Shown one piece after another: positions 26,961 to 35,568 of a stretch of 64,000 nt of DNA (the stretch's first letter is position 1; every line of letters begins with the position of its first letter). Under the pieces are notes generated by a model that saw only the letters and a list, made by a program, of their open reading frames with translations, made no database searches and was not told the DNA's origin. The position numbers and the translations under genes were made by a program. The DNA is taken from assembly GCF_004403465.1 (NCBI RefSeq), contig NZ_SOGQ01000019.1, positions 62,001-126,000 of the forward strand. The letters are read 5' to 3'. This DNA is from Cryobacterium sinapicolor. Lineage in GTDB: Bacteria > Actinomycetota > Actinomycetes > Actinomycetales > Microbacteriaceae.

Positions 26961-27224
26961 GTGAGCTGGCAGTGGAAGAGCGTCGTCGTGGTGTGGTCGT
27001 TCGCGCTCGCCTGCGCCGTGTTGACCGGCTGGCTGTCCCTTTCCGGCCAACACTTGGTCTGGATCAGCCTCGCCTTCGCCGGCTGCACGATCGGAACGCT
27101 GAGCGTGCAGCTCGCGACCGGACGCAAGGAAGGCTATGTGGATCGGGTGACCACCAGCCTCGTCGGAGCCGTGGCCGTGCTTGCCGCCGCCACCGGAATC
27201 TTCGCTCTGACCGGGCTTCTCTGA
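26961..27224 (+). CDS. Small integral membrane protein of unknown function
   Basis: About 87 residues with three hydrophobic segments (VVVVWSFALACAVLTGWLSL, WISLAFAGCTIGTLSVQL, TSLVGAVAVLAAATGIFAL) and a charged loop GRKEGYVDRV. Start is uncertain: GTG at 26961 directly follows GGGAGG, and a GTG at 26922 would add 13 polar residues. Divergent from glnR. I do not recognise a named family. Confidence 0.65.
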   Translation: MSWQWKSVVVVWSFALACAVLTGWLSLSGQHLVWISLAFAGCTIGTLSVQLATGRKEGYVDRVTTSLVGAVAVLAAATGIFALTGLL

Positions 27225-27311
27225 CACTGAATCGACTCTGCTCCGCCTCTGCGAGGTACGGCCTGGTTCCGTACGGCCTGCCGCGGGGTTATCGGTCGCC
27301 GGCGGACTAGA

Positions 27312-27434
27312 ATGGATCGCATGTCAATCCTCGCTATCGAAATCTTCTTCCTGGGGCTGCTCGCGCTGGCGAGCCTGTCGATCGCCTGGGTGTCCGGACT
27401 GGTCCTGTTCAAGCTGTACCGGGGGCAGCGGTAG
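27312..27434 (+). CDS. 40-residue single-pass membrane protein
   Basis: A short frame from ATG 27312 (or 27321, three codons later) to TAG 27434. It encodes MSILAIEIFFLGLLALASLS, then IAWVSGLVLFKLYRGQR, that is one or two hydrophobic stretches ending in a positive tail. It ends 6 bp before the nitrobindin gene and reads like a real microprotein: strongly hydrophobic, no rare codons, tight spacing. Function unknown. Confidence 0.55.
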   Translation: MDRMSILAIEIFFLGLLALASLSIAWVSGLVLFKLYRGQR

Positions 27435-27440
27435 CCTTCG

Positions 27441-28055
27441 ATGTTTGAGCTCCCCACTCAACTCCCCTCCGAACTCGTGCCGCTGTCGTGGCTGCTCGGG
27501 GTGTGGGAGGGGTCGGGAGTCATCGACTACCAGGTCGGCGAGGAATCGGTCAGCCAAGAGTTCGGCCACCGGTTGAGCTTCAGCCACGACGGCTTGCCGC
27601 ATCTGAACTACAGCTCTTATACCTGGCTCGAACCCGCGCCCGGCTCCGTCGGCGACGAGAAGACTCCGCTGATGACGGAAACCGGGTATTGGCGGCTGAG
27701 CCGTACCCAGGGGCTCGGCGATCCCGGTCCGGGACTGCTGCCGGCCGTGGGCGAGCATCCGTTCGTCACCGCCGCCGCGGTCGAAACCCTCCGCAACGCG
27801 GACAACGCCTTCGACATCGACGTGACCATCGTGCACCCCGGCGGAGTCGCGGAAATCTATCTCGGCCAGGTCAAGGGCCCGCGCATCGACCTGGCGACGG
27901 ATGCCGTGATGCGCACCCAGGGTGCCAAACCCTACTCCGCCGCGACGAGGCTCTACGGTCTGGTCGACGGCCACCTGCTCTGGGCCTGGGACATCGCAGC
28001 CCTCGGCCAAAGCCTGCGCACGCACGCGTCCGGCCGCCTCAAGCGGGTCGAATAG
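27441..28055 (+). CDS. Nitrobindin-like FABP/THAP4-type heme-binding protein
   Basis: A 204-residue ten-stranded beta-barrel protein (DUF1794/nitrobindin family). The signature GVWEGSGV (GxWxGxG) is at about residue 20-27, and the C-terminal part has GLVDGHLLWAWDIAALG with conserved His. Such proteins bind ferric heme at the barrel and can isomerise peroxynitrite. It lies between the microprotein and ygfZ, an order shared with other actinobacteria. Confidence 0.88.
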   Translation: MFELPTQLPSELVPLSWLLGVWEGSGVIDYQVGEESVSQEFGHRLSFSHDGLPHLNYSSYTWLEPAPGSVGDEKTPLMTETGYWRLSRTQGLGDPGPGLLPAVGEHPFVTAAAVETLRNADNAFDIDVTIVHPGGVAEIYLGQVKGPRIDLATDAVMRTQGAKPYSAATRLYGLVDGHLLWAWDIAALGQSLRTHASGRLKRVE

Positions 28056-28120
28056 CCCGCGCGCTCCGGCGCCCCACACCCCGGCGCCCGGCGCCGAACC
28101 GTCCGTTGGAAAGAGTTCCC

Positions 28121-29308
28121 ATGACCGATGCACCTCTGTCGCCCGGCCCCTCCCCTCAGCTCACGTCCCCGCTGCTCGAACTCGACGGCGCCGTGCAGGC
28201 CGAGAGCCTCGATGCCGGCGTGGCCGCGCACTATGGCGGACCTCTCACGGAGCAGCGCCGTCTCCTCGCCGGGGGAGCGGTCGTCGACCTGTCCCACCAC
28301 GGCGTGCTGAGCGTCGCCGGCCCGGACCGGCTGACCTGGCTCAACTCCATCTCCAGCCAGGAGTTGCGCCGCCTAGCGCCGGGGGAGTGCACCGAGACGC
28401 TTCTGCTCGATCCGAACGGCCACGTCGAATACGCCATGGGGGTTGTCGACGACGGGGTCGAGACCTGGCTACTGGTCGAGGCGGCGCAATTGCCCGGGCT
28501 GCACGCGTGGCTGGACAAGATGCGTTTCACCCTGCGCGTGCAGGTCGTCGACCACACTCTCGCCTACGCCGTGATCGGGGCGATGGGTGACCCGTCGACG
28601 CTGCCGCTGACCCCGGCGGCGCCGAACGGAGTGCCGCTGGTGTGGCGCGACCCCTGGACCCAGGTCGCCACGGGCGGATACCAGTACGCGCCGGGACCCG
28701 TGCACCCGGCCGCCGCGTGGCACTGGACCGAGACCCTGGTTGCGCGCGCGTCCCTGCCTACCCTGCGCGACGCCGTGCGGAACGGCGAGGTCGGCGCCGC
28801 CGGGCTTCTCGCCCTCGAGGCCCTGCGGATCGCAGCCTGGCGCCCGCGCCGCGCCACGGAGGTCGACGAGAAGAGCCTGCCGCACGAACTCGACTGGCTT
28901 CGCAGCGCCGTGCACCTGAACAAGGGCTGCTACCGCGGCCAGGAGACCGTGGCCAAGGTGCACAACCTCGGGCATCCGCCGCGCCGGCTGGTGCTGCTGC
29001 ACCTCGACGGCTCCGATGCGGTGCTCCCCGTGCACGGCGACGAGGTGCAGGCGGTGAAGCAGCTGGCCGATGGAACGACCGAGCACCGCGGAATCGGCAA
29101 GATCACCTCCAGCGCCATCCACTACGAGCTCGGCCCGATCGCGCTCGCCACGGTCAAGCGCACCGTGCCGGCCACGGTCACCCTGTACGTGGCATCCCAG
29201 GGCATCCTCGTCGCGGCCGCCCAGGAGGTCATCGTGCCGCAGTCGGCCGGCTCGGTCGCCGACATCCCGCGCCTGCCCCGGCTCGGCATCCGCACGCCCG
29301 GACGCTGA
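28121..29308 (+). CDS. ygfZ: YgfZ/GcvT-domain folate-binding protein for Fe-S cluster repair
   Basis: The 395-residue protein has the GcvT fold and the diagnostic YgfZ motif [10 protein letters not shown] (K-G-C-Y-x-G-Q-E) near residue 267-276. YgfZ works with tetrahydrofolate to keep some iron-sulfur enzymes, such as MiaB, active. ATG at 28121 follows GGAAAGAG. The N-terminal block [20 protein letters not shown] is typical. Confidence 0.92.
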   Translation: MTDAPLSPGPSPQLTSPLLELDGAVQAESLDAGVAAHYGGPLTEQRRLLAGGAVVDLSHHGVLSVAGPDRLTWLNSISSQELRRLAPGECTETLLLDPNGHVEYAMGVVDDGVETWLLVEAAQLPGLHAWLDKMRFTLRVQVVDHTLAYAVIGAMGDPSTLPLTPAAPNGVPLVWRDPWTQVATGGYQYAPGPVHPAAAWHWTETLVARASLPTLRDAVRNGEVGAAGLLALEALRIAAWRPRRATEVDEKSLPHELDWLRSAVHLNKGCYRGQETVAKVHNLGHPPRRLVLLHLDGSDAVLPVHGDEVQAVKQLADGTTEHRGIGKITSSAIHYELGPIALATVKRTVPATVTLYVASQGILVAAAQEVIVPQSAGSVADIPRLPRLGIRTPGR

Positions 29309-29349
29309 CTCCGCCCCGGCGCGCCCGCCACGTCGGTAGAGTTGGACGC

Positions 29350-30102
29350 ATGTCAGATGCATACAATCTCATCCTTCTCCGTCACGGCCAAAGCCTATGG
29401 AACCAAGAAAACCTCTTCACCGGCTGGGTGGATGTCAGGCTGAGCGAGCAGGGCGCGGGCGAAGCCAAGCGTGCCGGCGAGCTTCTCGCCGAGTCAGGCC
29501 TGCTGCCCGACATCCTGCACACCTCATTACTTACCCGCGCCATCCAGACCGCGAACATCGCGCTCGAGGAAGCCGACCGGCTGTGGATCGACGTCAAGCG
29601 TTCCTGGCGTCTTAACGAGCGCCACTACGGCGCCCTGCAGGGCCTCGACAAGGCGGAGACCCTCGCCAAGTTCGGTCCCGAGCAGTTCCAGCTGTGGCGT
29701 CGCTCGTTCGATGTGCCGCCGCCCGTGCTGGCCGACGACTCACAGTGGTCTCAGGCTCACGACGCACGGTACGCGGCCCTGGGTGACGACCTGCCCCGCA
29801 CCGAATGCCTTAGCGACGTCGTCGACCGGATGCTGCCCTACTGGGAATCCGACATCACTCCCGACCTGCGTGCGGGCAAGACGGTTCTCGTCACCGCCCA
29901 CGGCAACTCGCTGCGTGCGCTGGTCAAGCACCTCGACGGCATCAGCGACGCGGACATCGCCGAGCTGAACATCCCCACCGGGATCCCTCTGGTCTACCGT
30001 CTCGGTGCCGACATGATGCCGCTCGGCCCCGGCCGTTACCTTGACCCCGAGGCTGCTGCAGCCGGTGCCGCAGCGGTCGCGGCCCAGGGCAACAAGAAGT
30101 AG
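29350..30102 (+). CDS. gpmA: 2,3-bisphosphoglycerate-dependent phosphoglycerate mutase
   Basis: Glycolytic enzyme interconverting 3- and 2-phosphoglycerate. The 250-residue protein has the catalytic [18 protein letters not shown] (RHG His at residue 12), [24 protein letters not shown] and [15 protein letters not shown]. The Ala/Gly-rich tail is longer than in E. coli. Adjacent to phoU and senX3-regX3 as in mycobacteria (gpm1-senX3-regX3). Confidence 0.97.
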   Translation: MSDAYNLILLRHGQSLWNQENLFTGWVDVRLSEQGAGEAKRAGELLAESGLLPDILHTSLLTRAIQTANIALEEADRLWIDVKRSWRLNERHYGALQGLDKAETLAKFGPEQFQLWRRSFDVPPPVLADDSQWSQAHDARYAALGDDLPRTECLSDVVDRMLPYWESDITPDLRAGKTVLVTAHGNSLRALVKHLDGISDADIAELNIPTGIPLVYRLGADMMPLGPGRYLDPEAAAAGAAAVAAQGNKK

Positions 30103-30116
30103 TCCCTCTCACCCAC

Positions 30117-30168
30117 CACGAACGAGAAAGCCCCGGAAGCGATCGCTTCCGGGGCTTTCTCGTTCGTG
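30117..30168. terminator. 52-bp perfect palindrome, bidirectional terminator
   Basis: Positions 30117-30168 read the same on both strands over all 52 bases; the centre is GATC and the stem contains GAAAGCCCCGGAAGC. It lies between the convergent gpmA and phoU stops. The A-rich and T-rich flanks within the stem (AGAAAG, CTTTCT) supply U-runs in each direction. Confidence 0.85.
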
Positions 30169-30189
30169 CGCTGCGGGACCGCCGGGACC

Positions 30190-30846
30190 CTAGGCGCTCG
30201 TGTTCTGCTGCCAGGCGCCGGTGCCGAGGTACTGCACCTTCTTCGCGATCGAGACCGCGTGGTCGGCGAAGCGCTCGTGGTAGCGGCTGGCGAGGGTGGA
30301 GTCGACCGTGTCGGCCGCCTGGCCCTTCCACGTCGCCCCGAGCACGGCGTCGAACACGCTGAGGTGCAACGCATCGACCTTGTCGTCTTCGTTGCGGATG
30401 GTCTCGGCCAGAACCATGTCCTCATTGGTCAGGAGCTCGGTCAGCATGAGCGCGATCGCCGTGACGAGCGTGCCCATCTCCGCGAACGTGCCGCGCAGGC
30501 TCTTCGGCACGACCTTGTCGGGGAACCGGTAGCGGGCCAACTGCGCGATGTGGGTGGACAGATCGCCCATCCGTTCGAGCGAGGCACTGATACGCAGGGC
30601 GCTGACGACGATCCGCAGGTCGCGTGCGACCGGCTGCTGGCGGGCGAGGATCGTGATTGCCAGTTCATCGAGTTCGATGGTCAGCTCGTCGATCTTCTCG
30701 TCTTCGGTGATCGCTTCCTCGGCCAGGCCGACGTCGGATTCGTTGAAGGCGCGCGTCGCCTTGTCGATGGAGATCGCCACGAGACGGGAGATCTCGACGA
30801 GGCGATCCTGCACTTCGGCGAGTTCCTGCTGGAATACTTCACGCAT
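30190..30846 (-). CDS. phoU: Phosphate signalling complex protein PhoU
   Basis: The 218-residue all-helical protein contains the two PhoU repeats with metal-binding motifs (DEKIDELTIELDELA and ASLERMGDLSTHIAQLA in the first, NEDDKVDALHLSVF and YHERFADHAVSIAKKV in the second). PhoU links PstB activity to the SenX3 kinase to damp the response when phosphate is plentiful. Divergent from senX3 over a gap with a PHO-box-like site. Confidence 0.96.
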   Translation of the reverse strand: MREVFQQELAEVQDRLVEISRLVAISIDKATRAFNESDVGLAEEAITEDEKIDELTIELDELAITILARQQPVARDLRIVVSALRISASLERMGDLSTHIAQLARYRFPDKVVPKSLRGTFAEMGTLVTAIALMLTELLTNEDMVLAETIRNEDDKVDALHLSVFDAVLGATWKGQAADTVDSTLASRYHERFADHAVSIAKKVQYLGTGAWQQNTSA

Positions 30847-30922
30847 GGTGTGTGGTCCTTCCTGGGCGCGCGTAACGCGCAGACACGTGAGACCTGCCCG
30901 GCCTCCACCGAATCATGGGGGA

Positions 30923-30944
30923 GCGAGGTTAACGGCAGGTGCCG
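30923..30944 (-). promoter_or_regulatory. PHO-box-like repeat between phoU and senX3
   Basis: On the minus strand two adjacent 11-base units, CGGCACCTGCC (30934-30944) and GTTAACCTCGC (30923-30933), resemble the pstS box; the second is close to GTTAACCTTTT. The site lies 77-98 bp before phoU and 84 bp before senX3, fitting autoregulation by RegX3. Confidence 0.55.
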
Positions 30945-31027
30945 TGGTCTTGAACACTACCCAAAGTAGCCTGCGCGTTGCGACGGCCATGTCACCCGCC
31001 CGGAATAAGTGTCAGTAATCTGGATAA

Positions 31028-32182
31028 ATGGAATCCACAGGGCTTGTGCTGCTGGCGCTGGCTCTCGGCCTCACTGTCGGTGCCGGATTCATGACGCTGT
31101 TGCACGTGGCAGAACGCCACGGCCGGCGCGCCGCCGAGGTGGTGAACCCGGCCGTCCCCGACGGGATCGACCAGGTGCTCGACGCTCTCGAGACGGCCGG
31201 GGCCGTGGTCGACCCGTCCAACAACGTGATCAAGGCATCCCAGGCCGCGGTGTCCATGGGGCTGGTCTGGAACCGGCAGCTGGTGCACACCGAGCTCCTG
31301 GACCTGATCAGCCAGGTGCGCCGTTCCGGTGAGCCGATCTCGGAGAACCTGGTTCTCTCCCGCGGACCGTTCGGCGATGCCAGCATGCGCGTGCGGGTGC
31401 GCCTGGCCCGGTTGGGAACACGCTATGTCCTGGTGCTGGCGGAGGACCGCACCGAGGCCTTCCGACTCGACGAGGTTCGCCGCGACTTCGTCGCCAACAT
31501 CAGCCATGAGCTGAAGACGCCCATCGCCGCCGTAGGACTGCTGGCCGAGGCGCTCAACCAGGCGGCCGACGAACCGGTGCAGGTGCGCCGCTTCGCGAAC
31601 CGCCTCACCACCGAGTCCGGGCGGCTCACCCGCCTGACCCAGGAGATCATCGAACTGTCCCGCCTGCAGGCGCAGGACTCCCTCACCGAGCCCGAGATCG
31701 TCAACGTCGACGCCATCGTGGCCGCGGCGGTGGACCAGAGCCGGGTCACGGCGGAGGCGGACCAGATCACGATCGCCGTGGGCAAGAAATCGGGTGCCGA
31801 GGTCAGCGGCGACGATCGGCTCCTCGTGATGGCCGTGCACAATCTCGTGGCCAACGCCGTGAACTACTCGGCGGAGGGTTCCCGGGTCGGGGTCGGCGTG
31901 CGCAAGAACGCCGGAGTCGTCGAAATCAGCGTGACCGACCAGGGCGTGGGCATCGAGGAAGCCGATCTCGATCGGATCTTCGAACGATTCTTCCGCGTCG
32001 ACCAGGCCCGGTCGCGGCACACCGGCGGCACGGGGCTCGGCCTTGCGATCGTCAAACACATCGTTCAGATCCACGGCGGCGACATTCGCGTCTGGTCGCA
32101 GCCGGGTAGCGGTTCGACCTTCACCATCCGCCTCCCGGAGGCGCCGCACCCCGCTCCGGCGGCGATAGGAGACACCCCATGA
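31028..32182 (+). CDS. senX3: Phosphate sensor histidine kinase SenX3
   Basis: The 384-residue kinase has one N-terminal membrane helix (LVLLALALGLTVGAGFMTLL), a PAS-like domain (residues about 48-140), the dimerisation box VANISHELKTPI with phospho-acceptor His160, and an ATPase domain (LVANAVNYSAEG N-box, VTDQGVGIEEAD, GGTGLGLAIVKHI). Its stop overlaps the regX3 start by 4 bp. Phosphate limitation leads to RegX3 phosphorylation in related bacteria. Confidence 0.94.
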   Translation: MESTGLVLLALALGLTVGAGFMTLLHVAERHGRRAAEVVNPAVPDGIDQVLDALETAGAVVDPSNNVIKASQAAVSMGLVWNRQLVHTELLDLISQVRRSGEPISENLVLSRGPFGDASMRVRVRLARLGTRYVLVLAEDRTEAFRLDEVRRDFVANISHELKTPIAAVGLLAEALNQAADEPVQVRRFANRLTTESGRLTRLTQEIIELSRLQAQDSLTEPEIVNVDAIVAAAVDQSRVTAEADQITIAVGKKSGAEVSGDDRLLVMAVHNLVANAVNYSAEGSRVGVGVRKNAGVVEISVTDQGVGIEEADLDRIFERFFRVDQARSRHTGGTGLGLAIVKHIVQIHGGDIRVWSQPGSGSTFTIRLPEAPHPAPAAIGDTP

Positions 32183-32859
32183 CCCACATCCTTCTGGTCG
32201 AAGACGAGAGCGCGCTCAGTGAGCCGCTCAGCTTCCTGCTCGAGCGGGAGGGATACGAGGTCACCGTCGCCGAAGACGGGCCGAGCGCCATCACGGAGTT
32301 CGACCGCACCGGCGCGGACCTGATTCTGCTCGACCTCATGCTTCCCGGCATCCCGGGCACGGAGGTGTGCCGGGAGATCCGCACGCGGTCGTCGGTGCCG
32401 ATCATCATGCTGACCGCCAAGGACTCCGAGGTCGATATCGTCGTCGGGCTCGAGCTCGGCGCCGACGACTACGTCACCAAGCCGTATTCGACCCGGGAAC
32501 TGCTCGCCCGCATCCGTGCCGTCTCCAGACGCCGCACCGACGAGGTCGGCGAGGACCTGAGCCTGCTGTCGGCGGGCACCGTGCGGATGGACACCGAGCG
32601 GCACACCGTGACGGTGTCCGGCGAGATCGTGAACCTGCCGTTGAAGGAATTCGAGTTGCTGGAGTTCCTGCTCCGCAACGCCGGCCGGGTGCTCACCCGA
32701 GGCCAGCTGATCGACCGGGTCTGGGGCAGCGACTACTTCGGCGATACCAAGACCCTGGACGTGCACATCAAGCGAATCAGGTCACGGATTGAGGCCACGC
32801 CGTCCGATCCGGCCATGCTGGTCACCGTGCGCGGCCTCGGCTACCGCTTCGACGCCTGA
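32179..32859 (+). CDS. regX3: Phosphate response regulator RegX3
   Basis: A 226-residue OmpR-family regulator: receiver with Asp52 in LILLDLMLPG, acidic pocket VEDES, Lys in TKPYS, and a winged-helix domain (NLPLKEFELLEFLLRNAGRV, LIDRVWGSDYFGDTKTLDVH). It probably binds the GTTAACC-type repeats noted before pstS and phoU. Confidence 0.95.
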   Translation: MTHILLVEDESALSEPLSFLLEREGYEVTVAEDGPSAITEFDRTGADLILLDLMLPGIPGTEVCREIRTRSSVPIIMLTAKDSEVDIVVGLELGADDYVTKPYSTRELLARIRAVSRRRTDEVGEDLSLLSAGTVRMDTERHTVTVSGEIVNLPLKEFELLEFLLRNAGRVLTRGQLIDRVWGSDYFGDTKTLDVHIKRIRSRIEATPSDPAMLVTVRGLGYRFDA

Positions 32860-32871
32860 GCGGCATTCCTC

Positions 32872-32960
32872 CGAACGAATTCGACGGAGATTTTGCCGAA
32901 ATTGGACCTAAACGGCCCGATAAGGCTGTTCCGCGGGAGAATCTCCGTCGAATTGGTTCG
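32872..32960. repeat. Palindromic dispersed element, copy 2
   Basis: Arms 32872-32893 and 32939-32960 (22 bp, two mismatches) share the core AATTCGACGGAGA with the copy at 17640-17724. Here the GAACGAATT arm is on the left and the AACCAATT arm on the right, the reverse of copy 1. The element starts 13 bp after the regX3 stop and lies between convergent genes. Confidence 0.85.
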
Positions 32961-33046
32961 ACGTTTAAGCAGGGACGCGGGCGGCGCACCCCGTGGGCCT
33001 GACCCTCAGCGTGTTGGGCGACCGTGAACCGGCGGTCGGCCTCGCC

Positions 33047-33523
33047 CTACGGGGCGGGGGTCGGCAGCAGCGTCGAGTACTCCTCGAGCGAGCCGTCGAG
33101 AACCGGGACGAGAACCTCGACGCCGGTCTCGTTGCCGTACTGGAAGAAGACCGGGAACAGCGACCCCGGTGCGACGTCGGCACTGACGGTGACCGACGGA
33201 GCATCCGTCGTGCCAATCGTGACGCTGGAGTTCGCATCCACGTTGACGTCCTGAGTGACCTTCTCGGTGCCGTCGTCATACTGCACGCTCAGGCTGTGCG
33301 CTGAGTCCCCCTTGTTGACGACGGTGACCACGAGGTTTGCGACGGCGCCGTCGTTGGAGAGGAGCATGGCGTTGCGGATGGCAAGGTCGCCGACGTTGCC
33401 GCTGACTCCGTCGCTCGCGTCGTACATTGTGGTCGTCGACTGCGGTGCCCACAGGTTGCAGCCGCTGGTACCCAATAGGATGCCGGCCGCCACGACGACG
33501 GACACGATGATTCGAGCTTTCAC
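33047..33523 (-). CDS. Secreted lipoprotein of unknown function
   Basis: A 158-residue precursor with a clear lipoprotein signal (basic MKAR, hydrophobic IIVSVVVAAGILLG, lipobox TSGC with Cys22). The mature part is beta-rich and polar (IRNAMLLSNDGAVANLVVTV, VTIGTTDAPSVTVSADV), suggesting an immunoglobulin-like or cupredoxin-like sandwich. Proteins like this lie next to carD in other Microbacteriaceae. No catalytic motif is visible. Confidence 0.75.
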   Translation of the reverse strand: MKARIIVSVVVAAGILLGTSGCNLWAPQSTTTMYDASDGVSGNVGDLAIRNAMLLSNDGAVANLVVTVVNKGDSAHSLSVQYDDGTEKVTQDVNVDANSSVTIGTTDAPSVTVSADVAPGSLFPVFFQYGNETGVEVLVPVLDGSLEEYSTLLPTPAP

Positions 33524-33686
33524 AACGCCTCCAACAGTTCACCGTTCCGCCTGACGGCCAAACGCTGCAAATTTAGCTTTCGCTTCAGCCTACTGGCTCC
33601 AGCCGGTCCGGACGGTGCGCGCCGAGCGCGGCGAACCCTACCATCGATGGCTGTGGTATTGTAGACGCTGCTGAAGGGATATACAC

Positions 33687-34169
33687 ATGCTGTTTGAGGT
33701 TGGCGAAACCGTCGTTTATCCCCACCATGGTGCCGCGACGATCACCGAGGTGAAGACGCGCATGGTCAAGGGTGAAGAGAAACTGTACCTGAAGCTCAAC
33801 GTCACCCAAGGCGATCTGACCATCGAGGTGCCAGCCGAGAACGTCGACCTGGTCGGCGTTCGCGATGTGATCGGCCAGGAGGGTCTCGACAAGGTGTTCG
33901 AGGTGCTGCGCGCACCGTTCACCGAAGAACCCACCAACTGGTCCCGCCGGTACAAGGCCAACTTGGAAAAGCTGGCGTCCGGTGACGTCATCAAGGTGTC
34001 CGAGGTTGTTCGCGACCTGTGGCGCCGCGATCAGGACCGCGGCCTGTCCGCTGGGGAGAAGCGGATGCTGGCCAAGGCCCGCCAGATTCTGATCTCCGAG
34101 CTGGCCCTCGCCGAGAAGACAGACGAAGAGAAGGCCTCCACGGTCCTCGACGAGGTCCTGGCGTCCTAA
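33687..34169 (+). CDS. carD: CarD-type RNA-polymerase-binding transcription factor
   Basis: The 160-residue protein has an N-terminal Tudor-like RNA-polymerase-interaction domain ([20 protein letters not shown]) and a C-terminal helical DNA-binding domain ([20 protein letters not shown], then [20 protein letters not shown], containing the conserved Trp). CarD stabilises open complexes at rRNA and housekeeping promoters. It heads the carD-ispDF-cysS-rlmB block found across actinobacteria. Confidence 0.97.
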   Translation: MLFEVGETVVYPHHGAATITEVKTRMVKGEEKLYLKLNVTQGDLTIEVPAENVDLVGVRDVIGQEGLDKVFEVLRAPFTEEPTNWSRRYKANLEKLASGDVIKVSEVVRDLWRRDQDRGLSAGEKRMLAKARQILISELALAEKTDEEKASTVLDEVLAS

Positions 34170-34210
34170 CCCACGCAACCCGAACCCACGTAGTCAGAAA
34201 TGCTTTCGTT

Positions 34211-34240
34211 GGAAGGCGGCGCCGCGAGGTGCCGCCTTTC
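34211..34240 (+). terminator. Hairpin terminator after carD
   Basis: GGAAGGCGGC (34211-34220) pairs with GCCGCCTTTC (34231-34240), one mismatch, followed by GCGTTTC. It lies 42 bp after the carD stop. Confidence 0.6.
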
Positions 34241-34327
34241 GCGTTTCGGGCTCCCACCGCCCGCACCACATCTTCACCCATCGTCCCGCGTCCACTCGTC
34301 GCCGACCTCACCAGATAGCCTCCAGAC

Positions 34328-35566
34328 ATGACTGAAACCCCTGCGCCAGCGGTCGCGGTCATCGTCGTCGCCGCCGGGAGCGGCAGTCGCCTCGGCCACG
34401 CCGAGCCGAAGGCGTTCGTCTCGCTGGCCGGACGCACCCTGCTCGAGCGCGCGCTGCTCTCCGTGTTCGGGATGAGGGACCCGGTGCAGGTCATCGTCGT
34501 CGCGCCCGACACCCATCTGGCCGACGCCCGCCGGATCGCCTCGGCAGTCGGCGGGGCGGCATCCGTCGCCGTGGTGGCAGGCGGAGTGACCCGGCAGGAG
34601 TCGGTGAACCGCGGACTGGCCATGCTGCACCCGGCAGTGCGCACGGTCCTGGTGCACGACGCCGCGCGCGCCCTCACCCCGGCCGCGCTCTGCGACGCAG
34701 TCGTCGACGCGGTGCGGGCCACCGGCCACGGCATCGTGCCTGGCTTGGCCGTGGTCGACACCATCAAGAGCGTTTCCGCGGCCGGCGAGATCCTGGGCAC
34801 GGTGGACCGCGCCGGACTCTCCGCCGTGCAGACCCCGCAGGGTTTCCCGAGGCAGATGCTCGTCATTGCGGCTGCCGCGGCATCCGCCGGTTCGTCGCTC
34901 GAGACGAGCGACGACGCGGGAGTGGTGGCCGCGGCCGGCCACCCGGTCAGCGTCATCGCCGGTGACCCGCTCGCGTTCAAGATCACAACCCCGTGGGACC
35001 TCGCCCGGGCCGCGGCCCTGCTCGGTGCACGGCGACCGGCTGACTCCGCTCCCGGCACCGACGCCGTGCCCCGCGTGGGCACCGGGCTCGATGTGCACGC
35101 CTTCGACGACGGCTCCGAACTGTGGTTGGCCGGCCTGCACTGGCCGGGGGAGCGCGGACTGTCAGGGCACAGTGATGGCGACGCCGCCGTGCACGCAATC
35201 TGCGACGCCCTGCTCTCCGCAGCCGGGCTGGGCGATATCGGCGGCGTCTTCGGCACGTCCGATCCGCGCCTCGACGGCGCCCACGGCGATGTGTTCCTGC
35301 GCGAGACCTTGCGCCTGCTGGCGGACGCCGGGTTCCGGGTCGGCAACGTCTCGGTGCAGATCATCGGCAACCGACCCAAACTCAGTCCCCGCCGGGCCGA
35401 GGCCGAGGCTCTTCTCGGTGCGCTGCTGAACGCGCCGGTCGCCGTCTCGGCGACGACGACGGATGCCCTGGGGTTCACCGGTCGAGGAGAGGGCCTCGCC
35501 GCCATCGCCACGGCTCTCATTCTCCCGAGACGTCCGGCAGACCCTGACCTAAGCTGGGAGGTGTGA
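34328..35566 (+). CDS. ispDF: Bifunctional IspD/IspF isoprenoid enzyme
   Basis: One 412-residue protein carries two non-consecutive steps of the MEP pathway. Residues about 8-235 are IspD ([18 protein letters not shown] nucleotide loop, [23 protein letters not shown]). Residues about 252-405 are IspF ([12 protein letters not shown] with the metal Asp and His, [44 protein letters not shown]). In mycobacteria these are separate adjacent genes, so this is a fusion. The cysS start follows at once. Confidence 0.96.
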   Translation: MTETPAPAVAVIVVAAGSGSRLGHAEPKAFVSLAGRTLLERALLSVFGMRDPVQVIVVAPDTHLADARRIASAVGGAASVAVVAGGVTRQESVNRGLAMLHPAVRTVLVHDAARALTPAALCDAVVDAVRATGHGIVPGLAVVDTIKSVSAAGEILGTVDRAGLSAVQTPQGFPRQMLVIAAAAASAGSSLETSDDAGVVAAAGHPVSVIAGDPLAFKITTPWDLARAAALLGARRPADSAPGTDAVPRVGTGLDVHAFDDGSELWLAGLHWPGERGLSGHSDGDAAVHAICDALLSAAGLGDIGGVFGTSDPRLDGAHGDVFLRETLRLLADAGFRVGNVSVQIIGNRPKLSPRRAEAEALLGALLNAPVAVSATTTDALGFTGRGEGLAAIATALILPRRPADPDLSWEV

Positions 35567-35568
35567 CC

